A stretch of 12,989 nucleotides of DNA from the NCBI GenBank assembly GCA_002391565.1, contig DGFH01000244.1, positions 4,196 through 17,184 of the forward strand, written 5' to 3'. This stretch comes from Anaerolineales bacterium UBA3905. GTDB lineage: Bacteria > Chloroflexota > Anaerolineae > Caldilineales > Caldilineaceae. The notes beneath the pieces are model-generated. The model did no database searches, had not been told where the DNA came from, and saw nothing but the letters and a program-made list of their open reading frames with translations. This document shows, piece after piece, positions 7,867 to 12,989 of the stretch; the stretch's first letter is position 1; every line of letters begins with the position of its first letter. Both the position numbers and the translations under genes were made by a program.

Positions 7867-7930
7867 ACTGTGATTGCCTTCAGAGGTCAGGCGTTCCGCA
7901 ATTGGCGAGATTTCCTTTCCCGTGAGTTTG

Positions 7931-7962
7931 TGGGGGTGCTGAAAACAGGTCTCACACCCCCA
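7931..7962. repeat. Inverted repeat between the zinc-ribbon and TetR genes
   Basis: TGGGGGTG at 7931-7938 pairs with CACCCCCA at 7955-7962 across a 16-base loop. It lies after the zinc-ribbon gene and just before the TetR promoter, so it may reduce read-through. There is no T-run, so a terminator call would be weak. Confidence 0.45.
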
Positions 7963-7971
7963 AATTCGCTC

Positions 7972-8000
7972 TTGACAAAACTCCAAACACACAATAAAAT
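7972..8000 (+). promoter_or_regulatory. Sigma-70 promoter of the TetR gene
   Basis: TTGACA at 7972-7977 is a perfect -35 hexamer. After a 17-base spacer, TAAAAT at 7995-8000 matches the -10 consensus at five of six positions. Transcription would start near 8006-8008, inside the palindrome at 8001-8015 and about 28 bases before the ATG. This is the clearest promoter in the window. Confidence 0.85.
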
Positions 8001-8015
8001 CCGAACATCATTCGG
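8001..8015. promoter_or_regulatory. Operator-like palindrome at the TetR promoter (site 1)
   Basis: CCGAACATCATTCGG has perfect 5-bp arms (CCGAA/TTCGG) around five bases. It directly follows the -10 hexamer and covers the expected start of transcription, the classic position for repression by a TetR-family protein. A 13-of-15 match recurs at 8704-8718. Autoregulation is inferred from position and repetition. Confidence 0.72.
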
Positions 8016-8034
8016 AAAAAGAACGGAATTTTCA

Positions 8035-8652
8035 ATGATCGACGCATCCTCGCCGCGCACACGGCGCCACCAACGCACCCAACAGGCTATCCTCGACGCT
8101 GCGCGGGAGATCATCAGCCGCGAAGGCGTGGCGGCGCTCTCGATGCGCGCTATCGCCGAGCGCATTGATTACAGCCCGGCCGGTCTGTACGAGTACTATG
8201 GCGGCAAGGACGAGATCATTGCCGCCGTGTGCGATGACGCGTTCGACCAGTTGACGCAGGCGCTGCGCAGCACCGACCCAACCTTGCCACCCGCCGACTA
8301 CCTGCGCGAGTGCGGCGTCAACTACGTGCGGTTTGCCCTCGAAAACACCGACGCCTTTCTGCTCATGTTCACCAACGCCCCGCTGGCAGCACCGCACCCC
8401 ATGCCGGTGGAGGCCATGCTGCGTCAAAGCCCGGCGTTCATGGTGCTCTACGACGCCGTGCAGCGCTGCGTCGAGGCAGGCATTTTCACCCCACGCCCCG
8501 ACTACGACGTGTTGGCGATGGCGGTCACCTGCTGGCAGATGGTGCACGGCATGGCGATGCTGGCGGTGACGATCATGCGCAACCAGCCGCCTAACCTGGG
8601 CGCGTATCGCCGCTCTCTGGAGGTGTTGCAGGCTGGCATCGCCGCTCAATAA
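8035..8652 (+). CDS. TetR/AcrR-family transcriptional regulator (WHG-type C-terminus)
   Basis: A 205-residue regulator. The N-terminal helix-turn-helix is typical: RTQQAILDAAREIISREG, then LSMRAIAERIDYSPAGLYEY with the characteristic KDEIIAAV helix. The C-terminal ligand/dimer domain contains TCWQMVHGMAML, with the Trp and His-Gly of the WHG subgroup. It is expected to bind DNA as a dimer and release it on binding a small hydrophobic ligand, which is unknown here. The start at 8035 is chosen over an upstream in-frame GTG at 7870, because the strong promoter and palindrome (7972-8015) would otherwise lie inside the gene and the extra residues look non-native. The Shine-Dalgarno is weak (ACGGAA near 8022-8027). 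Likely targets are its own promoter and the membrane-protein/hydrolase pair downstream. Confidence 0.93.
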   Translation: MIDASSPRTRRHQRTQQAILDAAREIISREGVAALSMRAIAERIDYSPAGLYEYYGGKDEIIAAVCDDAFDQLTQALRSTDPTLPPADYLRECGVNYVRFALENTDAFLLMFTNAPLAAPHPMPVEAMLRQSPAFMVLYDAVQRCVEAGIFTPRPDYDVLAMAVTCWQMVHGMAMLAVTIMRNQPPNLGAYRRSLEVLQAGIAAQ

Positions 8653-8664
8653 ATCGTCGCGGTT

Positions 8665-8694
8665 GCCCGACGCACGCTGCTTCGGGTCTTTTTT
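8665..8694 (+). terminator. Intrinsic terminator after the TetR gene
   Basis: CCCGA at 8666-8670 pairs with TCGGG at 8682-8686, with a further inner GC pair after one mismatch. It is followed by TC and six Ts (8689-8694). It starts 13 bases after the TetR stop codon. The stem is short, but the T-run makes a rho-independent terminator likely, which would separate TetR from the next operon. Confidence 0.68.
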
Positions 8695-8703
8695 GCGCCA
8701 TTA

Positions 8704-8718
8704 CCGAACATTATTCGA
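8704..8718. promoter_or_regulatory. Operator-like palindrome upstream of the membrane-protein operon (site 2)
   Basis: CCGAACATTATTCGA matches site 1 (8001-8015) at 13 of 15 positions and keeps four of the five arm pairs. It lies just after the TetR terminator and about 135 bases before the start at 8853, where the promoter of the downstream pair should be. I could not place a clear -35/-10 pair around it, so the exact mode of control is open. Confidence 0.6.
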
Positions 8719-8852
8719 TTTCAGATCATAGTTCAACAGCAGTTCGTAGTTGGAATATGACCAGGCGTAACGTCAGATCGCAGAAACGCAGAACTTCGCA
8801 AAGGTAGCATACAAAACTGTAAAAGCTTTCGAGCAATCTGGAGGAAATCATC

Positions 8853-9857
8853 ATGACAACGCAACCGATGACGCCCCACCTCGCTACACCTGCACCAGAC
8901 GGGACGCTGCTGCAGCGCGCCTGGCGCTTCAACCGCCCACTCACCCTGGCTGTGATCTTGCACCTGGCGCTGACGCCGCTGTTGCTGCTGGCGATGTTCG
9001 CCGATCCGCGGGTGATCGGTGGTGTAAATGGCTGGATCAAGCCGCTGAAGTTCGCCCTCTCCGGCGCGATCTACGGCGCCACCTTTTTGTGGCTGTTAAC
9101 CTTCGTGCGCGGACGTGCACGGCTCGTGCAGTGGCTCGCCACTATCACCGGCGTGGCGCTGATAGTCGAGACGGTGCTGATTACGCTGCAGGTGTTGCGC
9201 AACACAGCCAGTCACTTTAACGTTGCCACAGCCTTCGACAGCGCCGTCTTTAGCATCATGGGGATGTTCATCATGGCGCTGGCGGTGGCGAATTTTGTGC
9301 TGGCGGTCGTGCTTGGTCTTCAGCGCCTGTCCGACCCGGTGGTGGCGTGGGGCATCCGCTGGGGGCTAATCATCTCGCTGGCGGGGATGGCGCCCGGTGT
9401 GCTGATGACTACGGCCAACCTGCCGCCCACCTCGCTGGCGGCGGCGCAAGCAGGACAGCCGATCACGATCGCAGGCGCGCACAGCGTCGGCGTCGATGAC
9501 GGCGGGCCGGGGCTGCCCTTCCTGGGTTGGAGCACCACCGGCGGCGACCTGCGCGTCGGCCACTTTGTCGGGTTGCACGGTTTGCAGGTGTTGCCCTTCC
9601 TGGCCTTTCTGCTGACGCGGGCGTGGACAACGCAACGCTTGAGCACCCGACGCCGCGTCGCGCTGATCTGGACGGCGGGTCTTGGCTACTTCGGCCTGAC
9701 CATGCTGCTGATCTGGCAGGCGCTGCGCGCGCAGCCGTTGCTGACGCCCGACGGCATGACGCTGACAGCGGCGACGCTCTTGTGCGCAGCGATGGCCGGC
9801 GCCGTGTTGATCATCATCGCCAGCCCTAGCCGCCGCCAGACTCAACAATCAGTCTGA
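8853..9857 (+). CDS. Multi-pass membrane protein of unknown function (about 8 TM segments)
   Basis: This 334-residue protein has hydrophobic spans at roughly 30-48, 64-84, 94-114, 126-155 (possibly one long span), 165-185, 235-255, 268-290 and 303-323. I recognise the pattern as a conserved bacterial membrane protein but know no function. Notable are a non-membrane loop with AHSVGVDDGGPGLPFLGWST (from about residue 209) and, at the start of the next span, HFVGLHGLQVLPF with His237 and His242. Together with His37, His121 and His210 these could bind a metal or haem, which is inference only. The start is supported by GGAGG at 8840-8844, eight bases upstream. The stop lies 18 bases before the hydrolase ATG, so the two are very likely co-transcribed. 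TetR control is suggested by the palindrome at 8704. Confidence 0.85.
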   Translation: MTTQPMTPHLATPAPDGTLLQRAWRFNRPLTLAVILHLALTPLLLLAMFADPRVIGGVNGWIKPLKFALSGAIYGATFLWLLTFVRGRARLVQWLATITGVALIVETVLITLQVLRNTASHFNVATAFDSAVFSIMGMFIMALAVANFVLAVVLGLQRLSDPVVAWGIRWGLIISLAGMAPGVLMTTANLPPTSLAAAQAGQPITIAGAHSVGVDDGGPGLPFLGWSTTGGDLRVGHFVGLHGLQVLPFLAFLLTRAWTTQRLSTRRRVALIWTAGLGYFGLTMLLIWQALRAQPLLTPDGMTLTAATLLCAAMAGAVLIIIASPSRRQTQQSV

Positions 9858-9875
9858 CCGATAGAGGAGATCACG

Positions 9876-10601
9876 ATGCCTGCACCAATCACAATTACCA
9901 GGATCAGACTGCCGCTTGCCAATGCCTATCTGGTGCAGGGCGAATGTGCGATCCTGGTCGATACTGGCGCTCCCGGCGACGCCAACCGCATCCTGCAAGC
10001 GCTGCGTCGGGCTGGCGTGACGCCCGCCGACCTGAGGTTGATCCTGCTGACGCACGGGCACGGCGACCATGTTGGTGCAGCCAACGAACTGGCGGCGGCT
10101 AGCGGCGCGCCGCTAGCGTTGCATCGCGCCGACGATGCCATGACCAGATCGGGGCGCAACGTGCTGGGCGCGCTGACCGGGCTGGAAGCGCGCCTGATTA
10201 CGCCGTTTGTCGACAAGCCCTTTCCACCCGTGGCAGCGTCGTTGATCTTTGACGGTGCGCTCGATCTAACGCCTTATGGCGTCGCTGGCCGTGTGATCCC
10301 CACGCCAGGACATACGCCCGGCTCGATCTCGCTCTTGTTCGACAGTGGTGACGCCATTGTTGGCGACCTGCTGATGGGCGGGCGGTTGGGCGGAGCGCTG
10401 TCTGCATCACGTCCACAGCTTCATTACTACGTGCAGGACTTTGCGCAATTGCATGCCAGCATGGAGACCATCCTTGCTGCGCAGCACCGACGGCTCTTCG
10501 TGGGGCACGGCGGGCCGCTCGCTGCTGATGATGTGCGCCAGTGGTGGCGCAGCGGCGCCAGCGCACAGGTTGTCGCGCGCTGTGTTCCGACCAGGGCTTG
10601 A
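9876..10601 (+). CDS. MBL-fold metallo-hydrolase
   Basis: A 241-residue metallo-beta-lactamase-fold enzyme, probably cytoplasmic (no signal peptide). The metal-binding set is complete: THGHGDH with His60, His62, Asp64 and His65; His146 in PTPGHTPGS; Asp164 in VGDLLMGG; and His211 in FVGHGGPL. This is the usual layout for a two-metal site in the glyoxalase-II-like branch. That branch includes thioester, lactone and other hydrolases, so the substrate is unknown; it is unlikely to be a true beta-lactamase given the lack of a secretion signal. The start has AGAGGAG at 9863-9869, six bases before the ATG. It is the second gene of a pair with the membrane protein upstream. Confidence 0.94.
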   Translation: MPAPITITRIRLPLANAYLVQGECAILVDTGAPGDANRILQALRRAGVTPADLRLILLTHGHGDHVGAANELAAASGAPLALHRADDAMTRSGRNVLGALTGLEARLITPFVDKPFPPVAASLIFDGALDLTPYGVAGRVIPTPGHTPGSISLLFDSGDAIVGDLLMGGRLGGALSASRPQLHYYVQDFAQLHASMETILAAQHRRLFVGHGGPLAADDVRQWWRSGASAQVVARCVPTRA

Positions 10602-10639
10602 ACTACTTAATCTTGCCATGTCACGCAAGGTCTGTCGCA

Positions 10640-10673
10640 ATCTTCCCGGAAGCTTTAGAGTTTCCGGGAAGAT
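10640..10673. repeat. Nested-palindrome intergenic hairpin, copy 2
   Basis: ATCTTCCCGGAA at 10640-10651 pairs perfectly with TTCCGGGAAGAT at 10662-10673, extended inward by a G-T and a C-G pair. It shares the core CTTCCCGGAAG, the loop motif AGAG and the return arm TTCCGGGAAG with copy 1 at 2089-2126. It lies in the gap between two convergent genes (hydrolase and dipeptidase), where it could act on both transcripts. No T-run is present on either strand. Confidence 0.85.
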
Positions 10674-10738
10674 CACGCAGCTACCCCAGCGGTCAGTGAA
10701 CAACAGGCCAGAAACCACTTTCCGCCTCGTTGCAGGCT

Positions 10739-11779
10739 TCACCCAATGACCTGCCGCAGCACCCGCAGCCAGTTGCCATATAGAATTTTCTCGATCTCAT
10801 CGTCGTGAAAGCCGCGTACGATGAGCTGGTGCGTCAGGTTGCGTGCATGGCTGTGATTACTGAGGCCGGGCGCCTGGTGCGCCTCGATCATGTTGGCGGA
10901 AAGAGCAGCCTGCTGTTCAGGCGTCCAATGACGGAAGAGAAACTCGATAAAGTCGAAGCCAATGCCGACCGCGTCAATGCCGGCCAGGTCGGCGACGTAA
11001 GCGATGTGATCGACATAGTGATCGAGCGTCGCCTTCTCCTTGTGTGCGCTGAGCAAAACAGCATTGATGCCGATCACGCCGCCGCGTTCCCCTACGGCGC
11101 GGATGTGGGCGTCGCTGCTGTTGCGCTCGATGTCATGAAAGTGGCGCGGATTTGTGTGGGAAATAATCAGCGGCCCGTCGGTCAGGGACAGCACGTCATC
11201 GATGCCGGCGGCATTGAGATGCGCCAGGTCAAGCAGGATGCCCAGCCGCTGGCACTCCTTGACAACCGCCTTGCCAAAGCGACTCAGCCCGGCGGGCGAC
11301 GACCCAGACGAAGCAAAGAGGCCGCCGTCGCCCGCTGCATTGCGCCGCGCATGCGTCAACCCGACGCTGCGCACACCCAGCTCATAGAATGCGCGCAGCA
11401 GGTGCAAATCCATACCCAGCGGCTCGACGCCCTCCATCGTGATCAGCACGCCGATCTTGCCGGCGCGGCGTGCAGCTTCGATCTCGGCGAAGGTGCGGCA
11501 GATGCTCACGTCGTCAGCGGCAAGCGCCACCTCTTCATAGAGGCGGGCAACCTGGTCGAGCGCCACCCGCAATCCCATCTCCGGCAAGTCCTTGTCCTCA
11601 ATAAAGATTGCCGCGCCAACCAGACTGACGCCGCCCGCGCGCAGTTCGGGCACAAATTCATCGCGCAGCAACCCATGCTGGCCGCGCCGGTCATATAAGT
11701 CGAGGGGAAGGTCGAAATGCATGTCGATGATGCCCGGCGTATGCAAGCGGTCAATCCGAGAGTCCAACTTGATATCCAT
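10739..11779 (-). CDS. Membrane dipeptidase (renal dipeptidase family, zinc-dependent)
   Basis: A 346-residue peptidase of the renal dipeptidase (M19) family, which hydrolyses dipeptides, some with D-residues. All five expected metal ligands are present: His21 and Asp23 in DMHFD, the bridging Glu116 in TMEGVEPL, His187 in DLAHLN and His208 in ISHTNPR. Other family marks are GLTHARRN near 140 and a C-terminal GNWLRVLRQV. The usual late GSDFDG motif reads GIGFDF, a variation near the substrate site. There is no signal peptide, so a cytoplasmic enzyme is likely despite the family name. The start has AAAGG seven bases upstream on the minus strand. The gene is convergent with the hydrolase and has its own promoter candidate. 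It could process peptides imported by the transporter at the left edge, but only by inference. Confidence 0.94.
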   Translation of the reverse strand: MDIKLDSRIDRLHTPGIIDMHFDLPLDLYDRRGQHGLLRDEFVPELRAGGVSLVGAAIFIEDKDLPEMGLRVALDQVARLYEEVALAADDVSICRTFAEIEAARRAGKIGVLITMEGVEPLGMDLHLLRAFYELGVRSVGLTHARRNAAGDGGLFASSGSSPAGLSRFGKAVVKECQRLGILLDLAHLNAAGIDDVLSLTDGPLIISHTNPRHFHDIERNSSDAHIRAVGERGGVIGINAVLLSAHKEKATLDHYVDHIAYVADLAGIDAVGIGFDFIEFLFRHWTPEQQAALSANMIEAHQAPGLSNHSHARNLTHQLIVRGFHDDEIEKILYGNWLRVLRQVIG

Positions 11780-11826
11780 GACGTAACCTTTCGTGAGATG
11801 ATGAGCCTGTCTGATGAAGTGATGGC

Positions 11827-11842
11827 AATCAGTACGCTGATT
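11827..11842. promoter_or_regulatory. Operator-like palindrome at the dipeptidase start of transcription
   Basis: AATCAG-TACG-CTGATT is a perfect 6-bp dyad. It begins seven bases downstream of the proposed minus-strand -10 (11849-11854) and covers the expected transcription start, where a repressor would bind. No regulator for it is identified in the window. Confidence 0.4.
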
Positions 11843-11848
11843 TTGACG

Positions 11849-11877
11849 ATCATAGGATCAAGTCGGCGGTTGTGCAA
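11849..11877 (-). promoter_or_regulatory. Candidate promoter of the dipeptidase gene
   Basis: Read on the minus strand, TATGAT at 11854-11849 matches the -10 consensus at five of six positions. It is preceded by 17 bases and then TTGCAC at 11877-11872, a poor -35 (three of six). The start would be near 11842, about 63 bases before the ATG. Confidence 0.42.
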
Positions 11878-12069
11878 CTGCGCCAGTCCACTACACAATC
11901 TGCATGGCAAGAACATCGTTGTGCGCCTTCGCAAATCCTCGCCTCCGGCGCACCCCGCCGGCCTGTGCGCTGTAATGACTCTGTGAGGCGTCGGAAGCAG
12001 CCGTAAGTCATCGCCTCCGGCGTGACGGAACGCTGGCCCAAAGGTCAGGCGTCTCGGAGCACCAGGGTC
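11878..12069. other. Gene-free stretch left of the palindromic element
   Basis: No credible coding sequence on either strand. It holds a GC-rich inverted repeat, GCGCAC at 11948-11953 with GTGCGC at 11965-11970, and a 12-base direct repeat, TCGCCTCCGGCG, at 11939-11950 and 12011-12022. Reading frames here are short and lack ribosome binding sites. It may be debris of older repeats. Confidence 0.5.
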
Positions 12070-12233
12070 TACTTCACATTTGGGGCAAATTGCGCCGCAC
12101 CGGTGAATCAATTCACCGGCTGATAGCTCAAGTCCACTCAAGTGGACTGGCGTGGCAGCGTCCAGTCGGCTTGAGCCGACTTCAGCTTTCAGCCTCGATT
12201 TGAATCGAAGGCTGTGTGCCCCAACATGAAGTA
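12070..12233. repeat. Composite dyad-symmetric element: two inverted double-hairpin units
   Basis: Imperfect outer arms, TACTTCACATTTGGGGCA (12070-12087) and TGCCCCAACATGAAGTA (12217-12233), flank four short hairpins: 12100-12119, 12131-12148, 12164-12181 and 12190-12214. All have a two-base centre, CA in the first two and TG in the last two. The left unit (12070-12150) and the right unit (12162-12233, reversed) align through the second half: GGCTGATAGCTCAAGTC against GGCTGAAAGCTGAAGTC. Differences within the stems are paired, for example GTCCACT/AGTGGAC against GTCGGCT/AGCCGAC. The centre is 11 bases, 12151-12161. This could be a MITE-like or REP-like mobile element, or a structured RNA. No coding capacity is seen. 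Confidence 0.85.
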
Positions 12234-12245
12234 CACCCCCTGTAC
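12231..12245. promoter_or_regulatory. Short palindrome upstream of the Uma2 promoter
   Basis: GTACA-CCCCC-TGTAC is a perfect 5-bp dyad about 45 bases upstream of the -10 at 12291. It overlaps the right end of the composite repeat. It could be a regulator site, but arms of five can occur by chance. Confidence 0.3.
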
Positions 12246-12287
12246 AAGGACGCGCCTGCCCCCCATGGAGAGTTGTCGCAACCGCTG

Positions 12288-12296
12288 TGGTATACT
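12288..12296 (+). promoter_or_regulatory. Extended -10 promoter of the Uma2 gene
   Basis: TGGTATACT contains the TG-N extension followed by TATACT, which matches the -10 consensus at five of six positions. There is no -35 at normal spacing, as is common for extended -10 promoters. Transcription would start near 12303, giving a leader of about 53 bases. Confidence 0.55.
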
Positions 12297-12355
12297 CCCA
12301 TGCAGACAGGCGCGAACCCTACAGCGCCGATTGTGGAAGCGAAAGGAGATTTCCC

Positions 12356-12943
12356 ATGACAGTTGCCGTTGCGGCGCCGCCGGTTGCAGAGTATGAGCGC
12401 TTTCGACTATCCAGCGATCGCTATCATCAGATGATCGAGCGCGGCATTTTTGGTGAAGATGAGCGCATCGAATTGATTGAAGGAGGGTTAGTCACCATGT
12501 CCCCAATTGGTTCTGAGCATAGCGGCGTCGTTGATCAATTGAACGAAATCCTGGTCAGCCAGCTTGCCAGACGCGCCGTGGTGAAGGTGCAGGGGCCAAT
12601 TCATCTTGACGATCACTCCGAGCCAGAGCCAGATGTTGTCTTGTCGAAACCGCGCAGAGATTACTACAAACGCTCATTGCCACAACCCACCGACATTCTG
12701 CTCATCATTGAAGTGGCCGACAGCAGCCTGGCCTACGACCGCACGGTCAAGATGCCGCTCTACGCGCGGGCAGGCATTGCCGAAACCTGGATCATCAACC
12801 TGATCGACCGCTGGATCGAGGTCTATCGCGACCCATCAACAGCGGGCTACACCACCATGCTTAAGATTCTGCCCGGACGCGCAATCGCCCCGCAAGCCTT
12901 CGCCGATGTAATCGTAGCAGTGAACGACCTGTTCAGCGAGTAG
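12356..12943 (+). CDS. Uma2 family protein (DUF820, PD-(D/E)XK nuclease-like fold)
   Basis: This 195-residue protein matches the Uma2/DUF820 family, which has a restriction-endonuclease-like fold and is often present in many copies in Cyanobacteria and Chloroflexota. Family motifs are in order: ELIEGGLVTMSPIG (Glu42), EPEPDVVL (Pro92-Asp93), LLIIEVADSS (Glu119), YDRTVKMPLYARAGIAETW (Lys132) and a C-terminal WIEVYRDP strand. The predicted active-site residues Glu42, Asp93, Glu119 and Lys132 are all present, so nuclease activity is possible, but family members are mostly uncharacterised. The start at 12356 is chosen for AAAGGAG at 12342-12348, seven bases upstream; an earlier in-frame ATG at 12287 would lie in the promoter. 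It appears to be a single-gene unit with no antitoxin-like partner beside it in the window. Confidence 0.93.
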   Translation: MTVAVAAPPVAEYERFRLSSDRYHQMIERGIFGEDERIELIEGGLVTMSPIGSEHSGVVDQLNEILVSQLARRAVVKVQGPIHLDDHSEPEPDVVLSKPRRDYYKRSLPQPTDILLIIEVADSSLAYDRTVKMPLYARAGIAETWIINLIDRWIEVYRDPSTAGYTTMLKILPGRAIAPQAFADVIVAVNDLFSE

Positions 12944-12989
12944 TTGACGGCTGCAGGCTGCTTAACCGCCGCCCGATCAACATCCAGTG

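Noticed and set aside
7870..8034. N-terminal extension of the TetR protein from an upstream GTG
   Set aside because: The stretch contains a near-consensus promoter and an operator-like palindrome, and TetR proteins normally begin shortly before the helix-turn-helix, as they do from 8035.
10805..11698. Long plus-strand open frame opposite the dipeptidase gene (297 codons)
   Set aside because: It is the antisense of a gene with all catalytic residues of a known family, has no ribosome binding site or recognisable domain, and is the kind of mirror frame common in GC-rich genes.
11939..12022. Direct repeat TCGCCTCCGGCG as a CRISPR-like or origin-like array
   Set aside because: Only two copies, 60 bases apart, in GC-rich sequence; no third unit and no associated genes.
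12273..12296. TTGTCG as the -35 partner of TATACT before the Uma2 gene
   Set aside because: The spacer would be only 12 bases. The extended -10 (TGG before TATACT) explains the promoter better.

Overview
The window looks like ordinary bacterial chromosome from a GC-rich organism with Shine-Dalgarno-led genes. Several things suggest a member of the Chloroflexota: a CHASE4 hybrid histidine kinase, a MalT-like TPR regulator, a Uma2 (DUF820) protein, and intergenic spaces full of palindromic elements. That placement is inference from gene content; there is no rRNA or tRNA gene to test it. I see no CRISPR array, transposase or phage gene.

Layout. (1) 1-2078: the end of a peptide/nickel-type ABC permease, then its extracytoplasmic binding lipoprotein, closed by a nested-palindrome hairpin. 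(2) 2213-7227: a small unknown protein, a membrane CHASE4-HAMP hybrid histidine kinase with two receiver domains, and a TPR protein with a C-terminal LuxR-type helix-turn-helix. (3) 7228-7866: a non-coding stretch, then a probable 38-residue leader ORF whose end overlaps the start of a small protein with two matching four-cysteine zinc-ribbon units. (4) 7972-10601: a TetR (WHG-type) regulator with a clear sigma-70 promoter and an operator-like palindrome, a terminator, a second copy of that palindrome, then a probable two-gene operon of a multi-pass membrane protein and a metallo-beta-lactamase-fold hydrolase. (5) 10739-11779 on the minus strand: a renal-dipeptidase-family peptidase convergent with the hydrolase gene, with a second copy of the hairpin from region 1 in the gap. 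(6) 11780-12355: about 575 bases without a gene, holding a roughly 164-bp dyad-symmetric element made of two inverted copies of a double-hairpin unit. (7) 12356-12943: a Uma2-family protein behind an extended -10 promoter.

How the parts may work together. The transporter imports peptides or similar solutes, and the dipeptidase could act on such peptides, but the two are far apart and nothing ties them directly. The kinase and the TPR-HTH protein are adjacent and co-directional; neither has the other's missing part (the kinase lacks an output domain, the regulator lacks a receiver), so a shared pathway is plausible but unproven. The best-supported local circuit is the TetR gene with near-identical palindromes at its own promoter and in the leader of the membrane-protein/hydrolase operon.

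The most unusual structure is the element at 12070-12233. Its two halves differ by paired changes that keep the hairpins intact, which suggests selection on a folded RNA or cruciform rather than on primary sequence.
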